DNA from: an uncultured Erythrobacter sp.
GTDB lineage: Bacteria > Pseudomonadota > Alphaproteobacteria > Sphingomonadales > Sphingomonadaceae
Reading direction: 5' to 3'
DNA length: 64,000 bases
Assembly: GCA_947494705.1 (NCBI GenBank)
Contig: CANLVN010000002.1
Location: forward strand, 434,001-498,000
A program made the position numbers and the translations under genes. The notes below the pieces were generated by a model, which was not told where the DNA came from, did not search any database, and saw only the letters and a list, made by a program, of their open reading frames with translations. Positions 61,167 to 64,000 of this stretch are shown here, piece after piece. Within the stretch, counting starts at the first letter, position 1. Every line of letters begins with the position of its first letter.

Positions 61167-61472
61167 ATGAAATTGCTTTCTGCCGCCATTATCGCGCTGA
61201 CCCCCGTGGCCGCCTTGACCGCAGCTCCCGCGCTCGCCGATGCGCATGCCGAAGCCAAGACTGCCGCGCTGACGATCGATTCGCCGATCTCCACTCTTAT
61301 GGAGAACGAAGCGACGAAGGCCGTAGTGGTGAAGCATCTCGGCGCTCTCGACCAGCATCCGATGTACGATCAGTTCAAGGCGATGAGCCTGGTCGAGGTC
61401 CAGCCATGGTCGCAGGGTGCGATCACCGAAGAGGCGCTCGCCAGCATCAAGGCGGATCTCGCCAAACTTTGA
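61167..61472 (+). CDS. Small secreted protein, function unknown
   Basis: This 101-residue exported protein has a signal peptide (residues 1-24, cleavage after ALA) and then an Ala/Lys/Glu-rich helical sequence with no cysteine. It is not recognised. It sits on the plus strand between the minus-strand ligase and exonuclease genes, so it splits that repair pair. The start has no strong ribosome site, but the signal peptide and the clean end support a real gene. Confidence 0.6.
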   Translation: MKLLSAAIIALTPVAALTAAPALADAHAEAKTAALTIDSPISTLMENEATKAVVVKHLGALDQHPMYDQFKAMSLVEVQPWSQGAITEEALASIKADLAKL

Positions 61473-61494
61473 TGAACGGGCGAAGGCGGGGGTG

Positions 61495-62526
61495 CTACTC
61501 ATCCTCGTCTTCCCTCCCTACCAGAGCCAAGGCGCGCGCCTTGCGCTGGTGCAGTTCGTGCCAGCGTAGCAGCGCTTCCTCGCGCCCATGGGTGATCCAT
61601 GTCTCGCGCGGGTCCACTTCGCGGATCGTGTCGGTGAGCTCGTTCCAGTCGGCATGGTCGGAAATGATCAGGGGCAATTCGACCCCGCGCTGGCGCGCCC
61701 GCTGACGCACGCGCATCCAGCCGCTCGCCATCGCGGTGATCGGATCGGGCAGGCGGCGCGACCACCGGTCGTTGAGCGCCGAGGGCGGGGCGATGATGAT
61801 TGCCCCGCGCATATCGTCCTTTGCATGGTCGCTGACGAGCCGCAATTCGCCAAGTTCGACGCCATGATCTTCGTATAACCGGCACATCTTCTCCATCGCG
61901 CCGTGGAGATAGATCGGCTGGTGATGGCCTGCCGCCCTCAACTCGGCGATGACGCGCTGCGCCTTGCCCAGTGCGTACGCTCCGACCAGCACGCATTGAT
62001 CGGGATGTTCGGCGAGGGCGCTAAGCAGTTTCGCCATCTCGTCCGCAATCGGAGGATGGGTGAAGAGCGGGAGGCCAAACGTCGCCTCGGTGATGAAGAT
62101 GTCGCAGGGCGTCACCTCGAAAGGCGCGCAGGTCGGGTCGGGGCGGCGCTTGTAGTCGCCGGTGATGACTACGCGCTCGCCCGCATGTTCGAGCAGGATC
62201 TGCGCGCTGCCCAGCACGTGCCCCGCCGGGATATAGGTCGCATCGACGCCGCCACCCAGTCGGATGGTCTCGCCATATTCGACCGGCACGGCCTTGTGCG
62301 GTATCTCGCCCGCGTCGTCCTGCGCCCCGGTGCGGTAGCGCAGTTCCATGATCGCCAGTGTTTCGGGCGTGGCGACGGTCTCGCCATGTCCGCCGCGCGC
62401 ATGGTCGGCATGGCCGTGGGTGACGAGTGCCCGGTCGACCGCGCGGCCCGGATCGATCCAGCAATCGGCGGGCACGACATGCACGCCCCATGGCTCGGGC
62501 CGGATCCAGGAGAAGGGGGCGCTCAT
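61495..62526 (-). CDS. Ligase-associated DNA exonuclease (metallo-beta-lactamase fold)
   Basis: This 343-residue enzyme of the SNM1/artemis-like metallo-beta-lactamase group is found beside ATP-dependent ligases in a known repair cluster. The first metal motif reads THGHADHARGG (residues 36-46). Later come HVLGSAQILL, GDYKRRPDPTC and ISDHADWNEL. It probably trims ends before ligation. The usual Lhr-like helicase and phosphoesterase of that cluster are not in the window. Confidence 0.9.
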   Translation of the reverse strand: MSAPFSWIRPEPWGVHVVPADCWIDPGRAVDRALVTHGHADHARGGHGETVATPETLAIMELRYRTGAQDDAGEIPHKAVPVEYGETIRLGGGVDATYIPAGHVLGSAQILLEHAGERVVITGDYKRRPDPTCAPFEVTPCDIFITEATFGLPLFTHPPIADEMAKLLSALAEHPDQCVLVGAYALGKAQRVIAELRAAGHHQPIYLHGAMEKMCRLYEDHGVELGELRLVSDHAKDDMRGAIIIAPPSALNDRWSRRLPDPITAMASGWMRVRQRARQRGVELPLIISDHADWNELTDTIREVDPRETWITHGREEALLRWHELHQRKARALALVGREDEDE

Positions 62527-62539
62527 GCCCTACCAACGA

Positions 62540-62576
62540 AAAGGGCGCGATAAAGTTGCCCTTTCCCGCGCCCTTT
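62540..62576 (-). terminator. Terminator after clpA
   Basis: AAAGGGCGCG (62540-62549) pairs perfectly with CGCGCCCTTT (62567-62576), with a 17-base loop. On the minus strand it is followed by TTCGTT. It lies about 40 bp after the clpA stop. The loop is long, so this is moderate. Confidence 0.55.
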
Positions 62577-62614
62577 CGGTTTTGCGTTTCATCAGCCCTT
62601 CAAAGGCTTCCCGA

Positions 62615-64000
62615 TCAGCTTTCCTTGTCGCTGTCCGATGCTTCGGGCTTCTGGTCGCCGTCCTGCTCGGGCGGAGCCTTCTTAGCGGCCGGCTTCTTGC
62701 GCGGCTTGCGCTTGGGCTTGGCCTTGGGCGGGGCGGGGGTGAGTTCGAAGGAAGGCTTGCCGTCCTTCATCGACACCGCGACCTCGCCGCCATCGGCAAG
62801 CTTGCCGAACAGCAGTTCCTCGGCAAGCGGCTGCTTGATCTTGTCCTGGATCAGGCGGCCCATCGGGCGCGCGCCATAGAGTCGGTCGTAACCCTTATCC
62901 GCCAGCCAGCTCCTCGCATCGCTGTCGAACTGGATGTGGACGTTCTGTTCGGCGAGCTGCAGTTCGAGCTCGAGGATGAACTTGTCGACCACGCGGGCAA
63001 CGGTGCTCTTGCCGAGATAGGCGAAGGGCACGATCGCATCGAGGCGGTTGCGGAATTCCGGCGTGAACATCTTGTTCACTGCCTCGGTCCCGGCGTCTTC
63101 CTTGGACACGTCGCCAAAGCCGATACCGCTGCGCGCCATGTCGGCCGCGCCCGCATTGGTGGTCATGATGAGGACCACATTGCGGAAATCGACCGTCTTG
63201 CCGTGGTGGTCGGTCAGGCGACCGTTATCCATCACCTGCAACAGGATGTTGAACAGGTCCGGATGCGCCTTCTCGATCTCGTCGAGCAGCAGCACGCAAT
63301 GCGGGTTCTGGTCGACCGCATCGGTGAGCAGTCCGCCCTGGTCGTATCCGACATAGCCCGGAGGCGCACCGATCAGGCGCGAAACGCTGTGACGCTCCAT
63401 GTATTCGGACATGTCGAACCGCTTGAGTTCGATCCCCATGATCGAGGCGAGCTGACGCGCGACCTCGGTCTTGCCCACACCGGTGGGGCCGGAGAACAGG
63501 AACGAGCCGATCGGCTTGTCCGGATCGCGCAGGCCCGCACGGCTCAGCTTCATCGCGGTGGCGAGGCGGGTGATGGCCTCGTCCTGGCCGAACACGACAT
63601 GCTTGAGGTCGCGGTCGAGGTTTTCGAGCGCCTTCTTGTCGTCCTTGCTGACCGATTTCGGCGGGATGCGCGCCATCGTCGCGATCACGGCTTCGATTTC
63701 CTTTGCCGTGATCTTCTTCTTGCGGCGGCTGGGCGGGACCAGCATCTGCATCGCGCCGACTTCGTCGATCACGTCGATCGCCTTGTCGGGCAGCTTGCGG
63801 TCGTTGATGTAGCGTGCCGACAGCTCGACAGCGGTCTTGAGCGCATCGGGCGTGTACTTGACGTTGTGGTGCTCTTCGAACGCGCTGCGCAGACCCTTGA
63901 GGATCTTCACCGTGTCGTCGATGGTCGGCTCGTTCACGTCGATCTTCTGGAACCGGCGCAGCAGCGCGCGGTCCTTTTCGAAGTGGTTGCGGAATTCCTT
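62615..64000 (-). CDS. clpA: ATP-dependent Clp protease ATP-binding subunit ClpA, 5' part beyond window
   Basis: ClpA unfolds substrates and feeds them to ClpP. The window holds the last 461 codons. The frame is open to base 64000 and reads KEFRNHFEKDRALLRRFQKIDV at the edge, in the first AAA module. It contains the second AAA domain with FSGPTGVGKTEVARQLA, CVLLLDEIEKAHPD and the arginine-finger region RNRLDAIVPFAYL. The C-terminal 40 residues are a Lys/Pro-rich tail, longer than in E. coli. The terminator-like hairpin follows. Confidence 0.96.
   Translation of the reverse strand, partial: KEFRNHFEKDRALLRRFQKIDVNEPTIDDTVKILKGLRSAFEEHHNVKYTPDALKTAVELSARYINDRKLPDKAIDVIDEVGAMQMLVPPSRRKKKITAKEIEAVIATMARIPPKSVSKDDKKALENLDRDLKHVVFGQDEAITRLATAMKLSRAGLRDPDKPIGSFLFSGPTGVGKTEVARQLASIMGIELKRFDMSEYMERHSVSRLIGAPPGYVGYDQGGLLTDAVDQNPHCVLLLDEIEKAHPDLFNILLQVMDNGRLTDHHGKTVDFRNVVLIMTTNAGAADMARSGIGFGDVSKEDAGTEAVNKMFTPEFRNRLDAIVPFAYLGKSTVARVVDKFILELELQLAEQNVHIQFDSDARSWLADKGYDRLYGARPMGRLIQDKIKQPLAEELLFGKLADGGEVAVSMKDGKPSFELTPAPPKAKPKRKPRKKPAAKKAPPEQDGDQKPEASDSDKES

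Noticed and set aside
1-64000. Integrases, transposases, phage genes, rRNA and tRNA genes
   Set aside because: None seen. All gene runs are consistent with core chromosome; attachment sites or terminal repeats were not found.

Overview
The window is a chromosomal segment of a GC-rich alphaproteobacterium. The best fit is Sphingomonadales, probably Erythrobacteraceae. This rests on protein style and gene order: a UrcA-family secreted protein, a DUF2497/PopZ-type polar protein next to TolC, a fused ThiS-ThiG, HemJ instead of HemG/HemY, a metal-type HemB lacking the zinc cysteines, an ori-proximal ppsR-maf-aroE-coaE-dnaQ block facing hemE-hemJ-rho, and the helicase-S4-fdxA-carD block. No mobile element, CRISPR array, rRNA or tRNA gene was found. 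The window cuts two genes: an acyl-CoA synthetase at the left edge and clpA at the right edge.

Bases 1-18900 are ordinary core genes on both strands: acyl-CoA synthetase, two unknown genes, thiSG and a MerC-like protein, ctaA-cutA, rplM-rpsI, a phosphoesterase/lipid kinase pair, a LytTR two-component pair, fumC, pcm-like/tolC, a PopZ-like gene, and iron-sulfur and repair genes. Bases 18921-25463 are an unbroken minus-strand run ending in the tightly overlapped ppsR-maf-aroE-coaE set. Bases 25464-25794 are the only gene-free gap above 300 bp. It carries a near-consensus DnaA box and a 40-bp stretch with only 8 G/C, and it divides the minus-strand run from a mostly plus-strand run. Together with the hemE neighbour this makes it a good candidate for the chromosomal replication origin. 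Bases 25795-36510 hold hemE-hemJ-rho, a stand-alone BLUF blue-light sensor, and mnmE-mnmG-rsmG-parA-parB. Four parS sites are spread over 2.5 kb in and between mnmE and parA. The window therefore holds a likely complete origin/partition region plus a PopZ-like polar anchor.

Bases 36755-41155 contain the most system-like accessory unit: a secreted DUF4402 subunit, a PapD-type periplasmic chaperone and a 923-residue outer-membrane usher-like protein with an unusual C-terminal half. A strong terminator-like hairpin lies between subunit and chaperone, and a possible structure masks the chaperone ribosome-binding site. Bases 41176-64000 return to housekeeping: a glycine-zipper protein, free-Met-sulfoxide reductase, a sugar dehydrogenase-like protein, acyl-CoA dehydrogenase with an AAA ATPase, Sua5, a head-GIN repeat protein, carD/fdxA/S4/helicase, an M23 peptidase, hemB with two acetyltransferases and a gamma carbonic anhydrase, a DNA ligase/exonuclease repair pair and clpA.

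All coordinates were read by eye. Family names come from motif recognition, not from database searches.
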